Shown: positions 1 through 7,445, counted from the first letter of the stretch. The stretch is DNA of 11,110 bases from Candidatus Sumerlaeota bacterium (GCA_007136595.1 SLGQ01000106.1:1-11110), one strand, 5' to 3'. A program made the numbers and translations. Notes: generated from the sequence alone by a model not told the origin.

Positions 1-252
1 AGAAGAAAGCCCGGTCACAATTCAAAAGTGTTGTTGGGAAATGAAGAAATAGGTGAATTGACAAGTGAAATACTTTCAATGTCTCTCGATATGCAGCCTG
101 CAGGATTTATAATGGTGAAAAAGGAGCTTGAGCAGGGCTCTGAAATTGAAATTGTAAACGATAGAGGAAAGTCATTTAAGGGTGTAATTGCCCAAACTCC
201 CTTATATAAAGGGACAGCAAGAAAGAAAATGACCGTAATGCTGGATAGGTGA
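1..252 (+). CDS. gcvT: Glycine cleavage system T protein (aminomethyltransferase), C-terminal part
   Basis: The first 83 codons are open in frame 1 up to a TGA at 250-252, so this is the 3' end of a gene that starts before the window. The residues match the C-terminal barrel domain of GcvT: a 'VLLGNEEIGELTSEILSMS' stretch stands where the family has its G-x-x-TSG-x-x-SP segment, followed by 'GFIMVKKEL' and a terminal Lys/Arg-rich beta strand. In the family, GcvT transfers the aminomethyl group from lipoyl-GcvH to tetrahydrofolate, giving 5,10-methylene-THF and ammonia in the cytoplasm. The catalytic N-terminal folate-binding part is outside the window. gcvH follows after 27 bases, which supports the call. 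Any glycine riboswitch or operon promoter would lie upstream and cannot be judged here. Confidence 0.9.
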   Translation, partial: RRKPGHNSKVLLGNEEIGELTSEILSMSLDMQPAGFIMVKKELEQGSEIEIVNDRGKSFKGVIAQTPLYKGTARKKMTVMLDR

Positions 253-279
253 CAACTTTAATTTTTTTAGGAGGAGATC

Positions 280-681
280 ATGTCTAACTACAATGTGCCG
301 TCTGAACTCAGGTATTCAGAAAACCATGAATGGGTAAGAAGTCTTGGTGGAAACAAATACAGGGTAGGCTTGAGCGATTATGCCGCTCAGCATATCGGAG
401 ATGTTACTTTTGTTGAGCTTCCTGAAGTTGGTTCGGAAGTTGACAAAGAGTCCGTTGAGTGTGTCGTTGAAACGGTTAAAAGTTCTGAAGATATCTATAA
501 CCAGATATCTGGAACTGTTTCAGCTGTGAACGACTCTCTTGAAGATAATTCTGAAGTAGTTAATTCTGATTGTTATGGTGATGGATGGCTTTACGAAATC
601 ACTGCAGACGGTGATGAAGATTTTAATTCTCTCATGACTGCTGAGGAGTATGAAAAATATCTTGCTGAAATGGAAGACTGA
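280..681 (+). CDS. gcvH: Glycine cleavage system H protein (lipoyl carrier)
   Basis: This 133-residue protein is close to the usual GcvH length of about 125-130. It starts 'NVPSELRYSENHEWVR', the classic GcvH opening with the HEWV motif. The lipoyl attachment site is visible as 'VETVKSSEDIYNQISG', with Lys67 the expected lipoylated residue, followed by the usual 'G-W-L-Y-E' strand and the 'LMTAEEYEKYL' C-terminal helix. GcvH shuttles the aminomethyl group, and then the reduced lipoyl arm, between the P, T and L proteins. The start is set by an excellent Shine-Dalgarno sequence (AGGAGGAG, 269-276) just before ATG 280. It sits between gcvT and gcvPA on one strand, consistent with an operon. Nothing is missing or odd in the protein. 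Confidence 0.97.
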   Translation: MSNYNVPSELRYSENHEWVRSLGGNKYRVGLSDYAAQHIGDVTFVELPEVGSEVDKESVECVVETVKSSEDIYNQISGTVSAVNDSLEDNSEVVNSDCYGDGWLYEITADGDEDFNSLMTAEEYEKYLAEMED

Positions 682-708
682 GCTTCAAAACCGGTCTAAT
701 ATAAAAAC

Positions 709-729
709 ATTCAGATACCCGATCTGAAT
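709..729 (+). promoter_or_regulatory. Intercistronic hairpin before gcvPA
   Basis: ATTCAGAT (709-716) and ATCTGAAT (722-729) are perfect inverted repeats of 8 bp around a 5-base loop ACCCG. The hairpin ends three bases before the gcvPA Shine-Dalgarno sequence (AGGAGGT, 734-740). No T-run follows, so it is not a rho-independent terminator. It could stabilise a processed mRNA end or modulate gcvPA translation; both are inference. Confidence 0.5.
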
Positions 730-744
730 TTCCAGGAGGTCAAA

Positions 745-2103
745 ATGAGATATCTTCCGATTACTGAACGGGAAAAAAAAGAAATGTTGGAAAAAATCGG
801 AGTTTCTTCCATCAAAGAACTTTTTGCACCGGTTCCCGGAGAAATAATGCTGAAAGAAAAGCTTAATCTTCCAGAATCAAAAAGTGAAATGGAAATTGAG
901 CACTATATGTCTGATCTTGCAAAGAAAAACACAGGTTCAGAAATGTTGTCATTTCTTGGTGGAGGGGCATACAGACATTACTCTCCCTCTGTTGTTGACC
1001 AACTGCTTCTCAGAGGTGAGTTCTTTACAGCTTACACACCATACCAGCCTGAGGTAAGCCAGGGAACATTGCAGACCATATTTGAATTTCAGACCATGAT
1101 GGCAAATCTTTTTAAGATGGATGTTGCCAATGCTTCCATGTATGACGGTTCAACTGCCGCAGCGGAAGCAGTTCTTATGGCTGCAAAGATCAATAAAAAA
1201 AGAACTAAAGTTGTAATTGCATCGACAATGCATCCGCAATATATCGAAACGGTCAAGACCTATACAGGTTTTCTTGTGGATGAAATAGTTTTGATGGAAA
1301 TGGATCCCGATACCGGTAAAACAGATGAAAAAGAGTTAAGTAAAATAGATGACTCTACAATATGTGTTCTTTTTCAGTATCCCAACTATTTCGGGGCAAT
1401 AGAAGACTGTGATCTTATTTCTGCAAAAGCAAAAGAACAGGGAGCTTTGGTAATACCCGTAATAGCTGAGGGAACTTCTCTAGGGATCCTTAAAGCCCCC
1501 GGTGAATTTGATGCTGATATTGCTGTTGGAGAAGGACAGGCTTTCGGACTTCCTCTTCATTTTGGCGGTCCCGGACTGGGTATTTTTACCTGTAAAGAAA
1601 AATATGTCAGAAAAATGCCCGGCAGACTCGTAGGAAAAACTCTTGACAGAAACGGGAATGAATGCTTCGTTTTAACTCTTTCTGCAAGAGAGCAGCATAT
1701 CAAAAGAGAAAAGGCAACTTCAAACATCTGTACCAATCAGGGATTGATGGCAACGGCGGCATCTATGTATCTAGCAGCAATGGGGAAAGAAGGTTTGAAA
1801 AAAGTTGCCTTGATGAATCTTAAACGGGCTTCTTATCTTAAAGATAATATTGAGGCAAAAACCAACTGCAAAACGGCTTTTTCCGGACACATTTATAATG
1901 AGTTTGCCATATTGTCTCCGAAAGACGGGGAAGAGACATTGAATGCACTCAAAAAGGAAGGTGTTCTGGGGGGAATTCCTGTGAAGAAATATTACCCTGA
2001 GTTAAGCAGCATGATAATCGTCAATACTACTGAAATACACTCATATAAAGATATTGACCGTTTTGTCAGTATTCTTGCTAAAGTTACGGGAGGTGAATCA
2101 TGA
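745..2103 (+). CDS. gcvPA: Glycine dehydrogenase (decarboxylating) subunit 1 (P-protein alpha)
   Basis: This 452-residue protein matches the two-subunit form of the glycine cleavage P-protein. It opens with the typical 'MRYLPITEREKKEMLEKIGVSSIKELF' segment and carries the family blocks 'FLGGGAYRHYSP', 'YTPYQPEVSQGTLQ', 'FEFQTMMANL', 'NASMYDGSTAAAEA' and 'FGGPGLGIF'. With subunit 2 it forms the PLP enzyme that decarboxylates glycine and loads the remaining aminomethyl group on lipoyl-GcvH. The alpha subunit itself lacks the PLP lysine. ATG 745 has a strong SD (AGGAGGT at 734-740). The stop codon overlaps the start of gcvPB (ATGA), so the two subunits are probably translationally coupled. The length is normal and no defect is visible. 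Confidence 0.97.
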   Translation: MRYLPITEREKKEMLEKIGVSSIKELFAPVPGEIMLKEKLNLPESKSEMEIEHYMSDLAKKNTGSEMLSFLGGGAYRHYSPSVVDQLLLRGEFFTAYTPYQPEVSQGTLQTIFEFQTMMANLFKMDVANASMYDGSTAAAEAVLMAAKINKKRTKVVIASTMHPQYIETVKTYTGFLVDEIVLMEMDPDTGKTDEKELSKIDDSTICVLFQYPNYFGAIEDCDLISAKAKEQGALVIPVIAEGTSLGILKAPGEFDADIAVGEGQAFGLPLHFGGPGLGIFTCKEKYVRKMPGRLVGKTLDRNGNECFVLTLSAREQHIKREKATSNICTNQGLMATAASMYLAAMGKEGLKKVALMNLKRASYLKDNIEAKTNCKTAFSGHIYNEFAILSPKDGEETLNALKKEGVLGGIPVKKYYPELSSMIIVNTTEIHSYKDIDRFVSILAKVTGGES

Positions 2104-3572
2104 GTTATCCCGGAATGACCGACCTTAAATTGAAAGAACAGACAATATTTGAAAGAAGCAGACCCGGAAGAGAAGGTTTTTCACTTCCTGAAGAAGATCT
2201 TTCTTCTGCAGAAAAGCTTCTTCCTGAAAATTTTAAGAGAAAAGAACTTGATCTCCCCGAATTAAGTGAAATTGATGTTGTAAGACATTATACCAGGCTT
2301 TCAACATATAATTTCAGTATAGACCATGGTTTTTATCCTCTTGGAAGCTGTACAATGAAGTATAACCCCAAGATAAATGAAAAAATGGCAAGAATGTCCG
2401 GATTTGCAAATCTTCATCCGGAAGCTCCCGAAGATACAGCTCAGGGAACATTGAAAATGATGTATGAAATGCAAAATATGCTTAGCGAAATAGGTGGTTT
2501 TGCTGCAACTACACTTAATCCGTCAGCCGGTGCGCATGGGGAATATGTCGGCTTGGGGATAATTAGAAGTTATTTTGATAAGATCGGTGACACAAAAAGG
2601 AAAAAGATAATAATCCCGGACAGTGCTCACGGAACAAATCCGGCAAGTTGTACCTTGAACGGATTTGAAGTGGTTCTGCTTGAAAGCAATGAAAAAGGAA
2701 AAGTTTGTGTTGACTGTCTGAAGAGTATGCTGAATGATGAAATTGCCGGGATCATGCTTACTAACCCCAATACTCTCGGAGTTTTTGAAAGCGATATTAT
2801 TGAAATAACGAAAGCTGTTCATGATGCCGGTGCACTTGTTTACGGTGACGGTGCAAACATGAATGCTATTTTGGGTGTTGCCAGACCCGGAGATATGGGG
2901 ATAGATGTTCTCCATTATAATCTCCATAAAACCTTCAGTACACCTCACGGTGGTGGAGGTCCGGGTGCCGGACCTGTCGGAGTTTGTGAAAAACTTGTAG
3001 ATTTTCTTCCTGATCCTCTGGTAGTTAAAGATGGAGACAAGTATGCTTTCAGGAATCTCCCTGATTCCATGGGAAGAGTCCGTGCTTTTTACGGCAATAT
3101 GGGGGTAACTTTGAGAGCTTTTGTCTATCTTCTTGAATACGGAAGAGATCATATCGCAGAAATTGCAGAAAACGCTGTTTTGAACGCCAACTATATCAAA
3201 GCATGTCTGAAAGATATTTATCATCTTAAATATAAAAGTGACACATTGCATGAAGTGGTTTTTGATGATTCAAACCTTGAAAACGGCGTTACAACGATGG
3301 ACCTTGCAAAAGCTTTGATAGACAGAGGTTTCCATCCCCCTACAGTTTATTTCCCACTTATAGTGCCGGGAGCAATAATGATCGAGCCGACAGAAACAGA
3401 AAGCAAGGAAACTTTAGACTCATTTATTGAAGCTATGCGCAATATATATGAAACTGCAAAAAGTGACCCGCAAAACATTCTCAAGGCTCCATTGAATACG
3501 GCTGTAAGCAGGCCGGATGAGACTTTGGCTGCAAGAAAACCGGTTCTTACATACTGCAAAGAGGGTGATTAG
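2100..3572 (+). CDS. gcvPB: Glycine dehydrogenase (decarboxylating) subunit 2 (P-protein beta)
   Basis: This 490-residue protein carries the PLP-binding half of the split P-protein. Visible family blocks are 'FYPLGSCTMKYNPK', 'NLHPEAPEDTAQGTLKMMYE', 'SAHGTNPAS', 'ILGVARPGDMGIDVLH' and the PLP site 'NLHKTFSTPHGGGGPG', in which Lys277 is the expected Schiff-base lysine. The C-terminal 'FHPPTVYFPLIVPGAIMIEPTETESKE' block is also canonical. ATG 2100 overlaps the gcvPA stop by four bases and is preceded by GGGAGGTGA (2088-2096). The split arrangement is typical of Firmicutes, Thermotogae, archaea and various other lineages, whereas gammaproteobacteria and eukaryotes use a fused P-protein. It appears to be the last gene of the operon. 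Confidence 0.97.
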   Translation: MSYPGMTDLKLKEQTIFERSRPGREGFSLPEEDLSSAEKLLPENFKRKELDLPELSEIDVVRHYTRLSTYNFSIDHGFYPLGSCTMKYNPKINEKMARMSGFANLHPEAPEDTAQGTLKMMYEMQNMLSEIGGFAATTLNPSAGAHGEYVGLGIIRSYFDKIGDTKRKKIIIPDSAHGTNPASCTLNGFEVVLLESNEKGKVCVDCLKSMLNDEIAGIMLTNPNTLGVFESDIIEITKAVHDAGALVYGDGANMNAILGVARPGDMGIDVLHYNLHKTFSTPHGGGGPGAGPVGVCEKLVDFLPDPLVVKDGDKYAFRNLPDSMGRVRAFYGNMGVTLRAFVYLLEYGRDHIAEIAENAVLNANYIKACLKDIYHLKYKSDTLHEVVFDDSNLENGVTTMDLAKALIDRGFHPPTVYFPLIVPGAIMIEPTETESKETLDSFIEAMRNIYETAKSDPQNILKAPLNTAVSRPDETLAARKPVLTYCKEGD

Positions 3573-3574
3573 TG

Positions 3575-3594
3575 AAAAAAAACAGTTTTTTTTT
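3575..3594 (+). terminator. Possible weak terminator after gcvPB
   Basis: Eight A residues (3575-3582), a CAG spacer and nine T residues (3586-3594) follow directly on the gcvPB stop codon. The A and T runs can pair and end in a U-tract, but the stem has no GC pairs. It is a poor rho-independent terminator by the usual criteria. Its position at the operon end is the main argument for it. Confidence 0.3.
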
Positions 3595-3614
3595 AACGGA
3601 AATATGACATTTTA

Positions 3615-3642
3615 TTGACAAACGGTTTTTAGTGGTTATTAT
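3615..3642 (+). promoter_or_regulatory. Sigma70-type promoter for the acidic lipoprotein gene
   Basis: A consensus -35 box TTGACA (3615-3620) is followed after 16 bases by TATTAT (3637-3642), one mismatch from TATAAT. Transcription would start near 3650, leaving a leader of about 60 bases before ATG 3712. The leader ends in a strong SD, GAGGAGG (3700-3706), five bases before the start. Confidence 0.65.
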
Positions 3643-3711
3643 GAAGGTGAATTTTAAGATGCTTTATACTTTGAAGTTCCAGAGTTCGTTACCTATTTTG
3701 AGGAGGAAAAG

Positions 3712-3963
3712 ATGAAAAGAAGTATTTGGATTATTACTCTTGTAATTTTGGCTAGCTTTATTTTTGTTTCCTGTGCTTCTGCACCGGCTAAAGCTGATGA
3801 AGCACCTGCAACTGAAGAAGAAGCACCTGCTGAAGAAGCACCTGCTGAAGAAGTTGTAGAAGAAGTTGTAGAAGAAGTTGTAGAGGAAGAAGAAGAAGTT
3901 GAGGAAGAATTAGAAGAGTATGAGGAAGAGGAAGAAGAAGAAGAGTACGACTACTCTTATTAG
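3712..3963 (+). CDS. Small, extremely glutamate-rich lipoprotein of unknown function
   Basis: I do not recognise this 83-residue protein. It has a short basic N-terminus (MKR), a hydrophobic stretch and a plausible lipobox ending 'FVSC' with Cys21, so it is probably a lipoprotein exported by Sec. The mature part is low-complexity: an Ala/Pro/Glu segment with three EAPA units (about residues 30-45), three EEVV units (about 46-57), then runs of Glu broken by Val, Leu and Tyr, ending 'EYDYSY'. By hand count the mature 63 residues contain 30 Glu, 2 Asp and 1 Lys, a net charge near -31. The gene has its own strong promoter, SD and terminator, suggesting high expression as a single-gene mRNA of roughly 380 bases. 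A surface or periplasmic polyanion (cation binding, spacer or envelope charge) is possible but is inference. The export signal argues against a spurious ORF. Confidence 0.8.
   Translation: MKRSIWIITLVILASFIFVSCASAPAKADEAPATEEEAPAEEAPAEEVVEEVVEEVVEEEEEVEEELEEYEEEEEEEEYDYSY
3799..3882 (+). repeat. Short direct repeats inside the acidic lipoprotein gene
   Basis: GAAGCACCTGC occurs three times (3799-3809, 3820-3830, 3835-3845), spaced 21 and 15 bases apart. It is followed by three perfect head-to-tail copies of the 12-mer GAAGAAGTTGTA (3847-3858, 3859-3870, 3871-3882) coding for EEVV. All unit distances are multiples of three, so gain or loss of units would keep the reading frame. Confidence 0.85.
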
Positions 3964-4001
3964 ACTTCCTTTTGGCTTTAAAGCCTGAGAATAGAAATCT
4001 T

Positions 4002-4029
4002 GAGCCCGTTTACCGGGCTCTTTTTTTTT
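4002..4029 (+). terminator. Rho-independent terminator of the acidic lipoprotein gene
   Basis: GAGCCCG (4002-4008) and CGGGCTC (4014-4020) form a perfect 7-bp GC-rich stem around a TTTAC loop, followed at once by nine T residues (4021-4029). It lies 38 bases after the lipoprotein stop codon. On the plus strand this is a textbook intrinsic terminator. Confidence 0.92.
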
Positions 4030-4052
4030 GAAAAGATTGTCTGAGAAGTATT

Positions 4053-4056
4053 GGAG
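4053..4056 (+). promoter_or_regulatory. Ribosome binding site that fixes the response regulator start
   Basis: GGAG lies six bases before ATG 4063. An in-frame TTG at 4051 would start inside or before this SD and has no SD of its own, so ATG 4063 is preferred. Confidence 0.65.
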
Positions 4057-4062
4057 ATCTTT

Positions 4063-5460
4063 ATGACTGCAAAAAAAAACGGCAAAATCCTGATAGTTGA
4101 TGATGATCTTTCAATTTCAAGGAGTTATCAGAAATATCTTGAAAGTGAAGGATACTTGGTACAAGTAGCGGAAAATGGAGAGGAAGGTATTAAAAAGGTT
4201 GAATTTGACAGACCCGACCTGATACTTCTGGACATTAATATGCCGGTTAAAAGCGGTCTTGAGATGCTGGAGGAACTTAGAAAAAAAATGGGGCAGTTTA
4301 CTCCCCTGACTATTATGCTTACAGCTTATGGGGATCTGGATGGTGCCATAAAAGCCACTAACTTGGGAGCGTATGATTTTCTGACAAAACCAATACCTCT
4401 GGAGAAATTGAGATTATCTGTGAAAAGGGGTTTTGAAAAGATATCTTTCAGTGAACAGGTTGCCTATATTTTGGATGAAGAAGACACACCTTTTAAAAGT
4501 TCAATAATTGGAAGGCATCCTTCAATGATAGAGGTATATAAAACAATTGGAGCTTTGCAGGGAAACAAAGCCACTGTTCTCATAACAGGTGAAAGCGGAA
4601 CAGGAAAAGAGGTTGTTGCCAGAGCCATACATGATACAGCTGCAAAAGGATCCCCTTTTATCCCTATAAATTGTGCCGCAATTCCTGAAAACCTTATTGA
4701 AAGTGAATTGACCGGATATGTCAAAGGAGCTTTTACAGGGGCAAACACCGACCGGGACGGAAAACTTGAAGCAGTTAAAGATGGAACGCTTCTGCTTGAT
4801 GAAATTTCTGTTACACCGTTGGAGTTTCAGGCTAAACTTTTGAGAATAATACAGGAAAAAGAATATTTTCCTGTTGGCGGATCAAATAAGAAGATATTCA
4901 ATGGGAGAATAATTGCATCAACCAATGTAAATCTGAAGGAACTTGTAGAGTGCGGCAGGTTCAGGGAAGATCTTTTTTACCGGCTTAATGTGGTGAGCAT
5001 AGAGCTGCCTCCGTTACGGGATCATATCAGTGATCTTGATCTGTTGGTCTTATATTTTATGAAAAAGGTAAATTCAAATATGAATTCTTCCGTAAAAAGT
5101 ATAACAAAAGAGGCTGTTGACTATTTGAAAACTCACAGATGGCCCGGTAATGTTAGAGAACTTGAAAATGCAATAACAAAGGCTTCGATCAATGTAAAAG
5201 ACAGAGTTCTTACAAGGGACAGTTTTAACTTTCTTGAAAGGGAATCCGGTTCAGGGAAGGATGATAGCGATCAAAGATCAAAATCTTTTTTTGATCTTTT
5301 CGGGGAACTGGTTTCTCTTAAAGATATAGAAAAAAAATATATAGAGCATGTTCTTGCCAATACCGGGTGGCACAAAGGTAAAACCTCTGTAATACTGGGT
5401 ATTACAAGACCCACGCTTGACAAAAGAATTGAAGAGTTCGGTTTAACAAAAGATGAATGA
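4063..5460 (+). CDS. NtrC-family response regulator, sigma54-dependent transcriptional activator
   Basis: From ATG 4063 this is a 465-residue protein of standard NtrC layout. The receiver domain (about 1-120) has the acidic pair Asp13/Asp14, phospho-acceptor Asp57 in 'LILLDINMP', Thr87 and Lys109. The AAA+ domain (about 152-385) has Walker A 'GESGTGKE' (176-183), the sigma54-contacting GAFTGA loop (222-227), Walker B 'LLLDE' with Asp246/Glu247, the arginine region 'FREDLFYRLNV' and sensor II 'WPGNVRELEN'. The C-terminus (about 419-465) is a Fis-type helix-turn-helix, 'KTSVILGITRPTLDKRI'. It should be a cytoplasmic, phosphorylation-controlled ATPase that remodels sigma54-RNA polymerase at enhancer-linked promoters. 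The usual 'ELFGH' before GAFTGA reads 'ELTGY', a small departure. The kinase gene overlaps its end by 8 bases, so it is the likely partner. Targets are unknown; I found no convincing -24/-12 element in the window. Confidence 0.93.
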   Translation: MTAKKNGKILIVDDDLSISRSYQKYLESEGYLVQVAENGEEGIKKVEFDRPDLILLDINMPVKSGLEMLEELRKKMGQFTPLTIMLTAYGDLDGAIKATNLGAYDFLTKPIPLEKLRLSVKRGFEKISFSEQVAYILDEEDTPFKSSIIGRHPSMIEVYKTIGALQGNKATVLITGESGTGKEVVARAIHDTAAKGSPFIPINCAAIPENLIESELTGYVKGAFTGANTDRDGKLEAVKDGTLLLDEISVTPLEFQAKLLRIIQEKEYFPVGGSNKKIFNGRIIASTNVNLKELVECGRFREDLFYRLNVVSIELPPLRDHISDLDLLVLYFMKKVNSNMNSSVKSITKEAVDYLKTHRWPGNVRELENAITKASINVKDRVLTRDSFNFLERESGSGKDDSDQRSKSFFDLFGELVSLKDIEKKYIEHVLANTGWHKGKTSVILGITRPTLDKRIEEFGLTKDE

Positions 5461-7438
5461 AATAATTGTTTCAAATCAGTTTTTTACGCTGCTGTTTCTG
5501 ATGGTATTCAGTTCTTTTACATGGCATATCATGCTGAAAGGAAGAGGCAATGTTGATAATCTGTGGCTGTTTGGACTTCTTCTGACATTGATTTTTAATG
5601 TAACCGTATCGGTAATAAATTATTTTCCTTTTGTGTTACCTTCATTTTTTACGGGAACAATATTGTTCATGATTTTTACGGCACTTTATATTTATTCATT
5701 CCCAAGATCGGTATGGCCCGGATATATATGGGGGGTTATTCTGGGAATTATTGCCGCAGCTTCAAAGATGTTTTTTTTAAGACATGAAAGTGTTCCTTAT
5801 ATTTCTTATTTTTTTGTGGTTTCTGCTTTTGCTGTACTTTATTTTGTTATAATTTTCCGTAAAATAAAATATCTTGAAATAAACAGAAAAAAGTCAGTTG
5901 TTTTCTATACGGCATCTATTTCTTTCATAACCATGCTCTTTGTTCTGTTTTCAGGAATATCTGTTGTCACATATAATGTCATGTTCTACAGAGTATATGT
6001 CATGACCGTACTTCCTCTATCTGTTGCCGGATTGATCCTTGCAGTTTACAGAAACATGAATACGAGAACAGGGATTAATACATCCAATGTTTTTCTGTTA
6101 CTTTTGTTTTCGGTACCCGGCACATTCTTTATAAGCAGACTTATGTCTTTCAGAGCTCTTATCGCCCGTTATATTGAAACAGGTTCTTTTACAGCGGTTG
6201 CATTGACAATTTTATTTGTCATAATATCTCTTCTCGGGATAGTTGTTTCAATAATTTCAACTGTTATTGAAGGGTTCATTGACAGGAGCCGAGTAATGTA
6301 TCAGAGCCTTGTGAACGATTACAGATTAAGTACCGAAAAGGTTACTTCATTTGATGAATTGTTCGATCTTTACAGAACAACGGTAAAAAAGGAGTTCCCC
6401 AACATCAGATTGCTCAGGTTTGTTCTTGTTTCTGAAAAGTATCAAAATGCAATAATAACGGAAAGTGATTTTTTGAAACTATCGTTTGATTTTTCAGGTG
6501 TTTTTAAGGGTAGTGATTTTTCCGGAAAACCTTATTTTGTTAAAAGCTCTGCAGATATGCCTGCTGAAATAATTAATATTTCAAAGAAATATGGCGGGGA
6601 TGTATTCATGCCTGTTGTGTTTAAATCAGAAACCATTGGTTTTATGGTTATCAACACTAGGAAAATTTCACACAGTGAATTGATCTGCGTTTATAACATT
6701 ACAACCATGACAATAACAATGATAGATAAAATAGAGCTTTTTCAGACAGTTCTTGAAACAGAGAAAAAACTTGAAGCTTCAAGGCATTTCAGAGAAACAG
6801 GTAAAATGGTTTCTTTTATTGCACATGAACTCCGGTCACCTCTTTCCTCAATTTTGTTTAACATGGAAGTTATAAAAGATCATATTTTGAACAATAAAGA
6901 GATCGATACGGAATATCTCGATATATCGCTTAAAGAGATGAAACGGCTGAATGAAATAGTTGAAAAGATGCTTACTTACGGAAGAAATGTGAAGCTCCTG
7001 CCTGTATCAGGCAAAGTCACCTCTTTTTTTGACGACATTTCCCATCTTTATCGAGGATATGACCATACAGTTGAGTTCGCTGATATGACAGATGGAAGAG
7101 AGTTTACATTTGATTGGGATGTATTAAAAAGTGTCCTTATAAATTTAATTACCAACAGTATTCAGGCTCTTGACAGAGTTAAAATGAAAGGTGTGGTAAA
7201 AGTTTCAGCTTATTCAAATAAAACAAACCTCATTTTTGAGGTTGCGGATAATGGTCCCGGTGTTCCCGATGAACACAAAGACTCTATTTTTGAACCTTTT
7301 TATACAACAAGAAAAGAAGGGAACGGACTGGGACTTGCAACTTGTGAAAAGATTGCCAAGTTGTCGGGTGGCAGGATCTTTCTGAAATCAACCTCGAAAG
7401 AGGGGAGTACTTTTCAGATAAGTCTGCCTGTAAGTTAA
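5453..7438 (+). CDS. Polytopic membrane sensor histidine kinase
   Basis: This 661-residue protein has three parts. The N-terminal region (about 8-272) is strongly hydrophobic, with eight or nine likely membrane helices and only short loops, so there is no large periplasmic sensor domain. A cytosolic region (about 290-430) looks like a divergent GAF-type domain ('GGDVFMPVVFKSETIGFMVIN'); this is a tentative reading. The transmitter has an H-box 'FIAHELRSPLSS' with phospho-acceptor His458, an N-box 'LINLITNSIQAL' (Asn564, Asn568), a G1 box 'DNGPGVP' (599-605), an F region 'FEPFYTTR' and a G2 box 'GNGLGL' (623-628), so it should be catalytically competent. ATG 5453 lies within the end of the regulator gene (8-base overlap), implying translational coupling; no good SD is visible. 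The signal is unknown. Membrane-embedded sensing of the envelope or of a lipophilic ligand is possible inference. Confidence 0.93.
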   Translation: MNEIIVSNQFFTLLFLMVFSSFTWHIMLKGRGNVDNLWLFGLLLTLIFNVTVSVINYFPFVLPSFFTGTILFMIFTALYIYSFPRSVWPGYIWGVILGIIAAASKMFFLRHESVPYISYFFVVSAFAVLYFVIIFRKIKYLEINRKKSVVFYTASISFITMLFVLFSGISVVTYNVMFYRVYVMTVLPLSVAGLILAVYRNMNTRTGINTSNVFLLLLFSVPGTFFISRLMSFRALIARYIETGSFTAVALTILFVIISLLGIVVSIISTVIEGFIDRSRVMYQSLVNDYRLSTEKVTSFDELFDLYRTTVKKEFPNIRLLRFVLVSEKYQNAIITESDFLKLSFDFSGVFKGSDFSGKPYFVKSSADMPAEIINISKKYGGDVFMPVVFKSETIGFMVINTRKISHSELICVYNITTMTITMIDKIELFQTVLETEKKLEASRHFRETGKMVSFIAHELRSPLSSILFNMEVIKDHILNNKEIDTEYLDISLKEMKRLNEIVEKMLTYGRNVKLLPVSGKVTSFFDDISHLYRGYDHTVEFADMTDGREFTFDWDVLKSVLINLITNSIQALDRVKMKGVVKVSAYSNKTNLIFEVADNGPGVPDEHKDSIFEPFYTTRKEGNGLGLATCEKIAKLSGGRIFLKSTSKEGSTFQISLPVS

Positions 7439-7445
7439 ATTTATT

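Noticed and set aside
2523..3251. A 242-codon open frame on the minus strand inside gcvPB
   Set aside because: It lies wholly opposite a clear gcvPB, and its translation shows no recognisable domain or family pattern. It is a shadow of the coding frame.
3844..3951. GAA-rich repeat tract considered as a possible CRISPR-like array or spurious ORF
   Set aside because: The units are 11-12 bases with no unique spacers, and they keep one reading frame behind an export signal, SD and promoter. This is a low-complexity coding repeat.
3974..3985. Perfect 12-bp palindrome GGCTTTAAAGCC after the acidic lipoprotein gene
   Set aside because: It has no loop and no T-run, and stands just ahead of the real terminator. 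I see no second copy or promoter nearby to make it an operator.
4051..4062. TTG start giving a response regulator longer by four residues
   Set aside because: The TTG overlaps the ribosome binding region of ATG 4063 and has no SD of its own. Receiver domains of this family usually begin a few residues before the first beta strand, as ATG 4063 gives.
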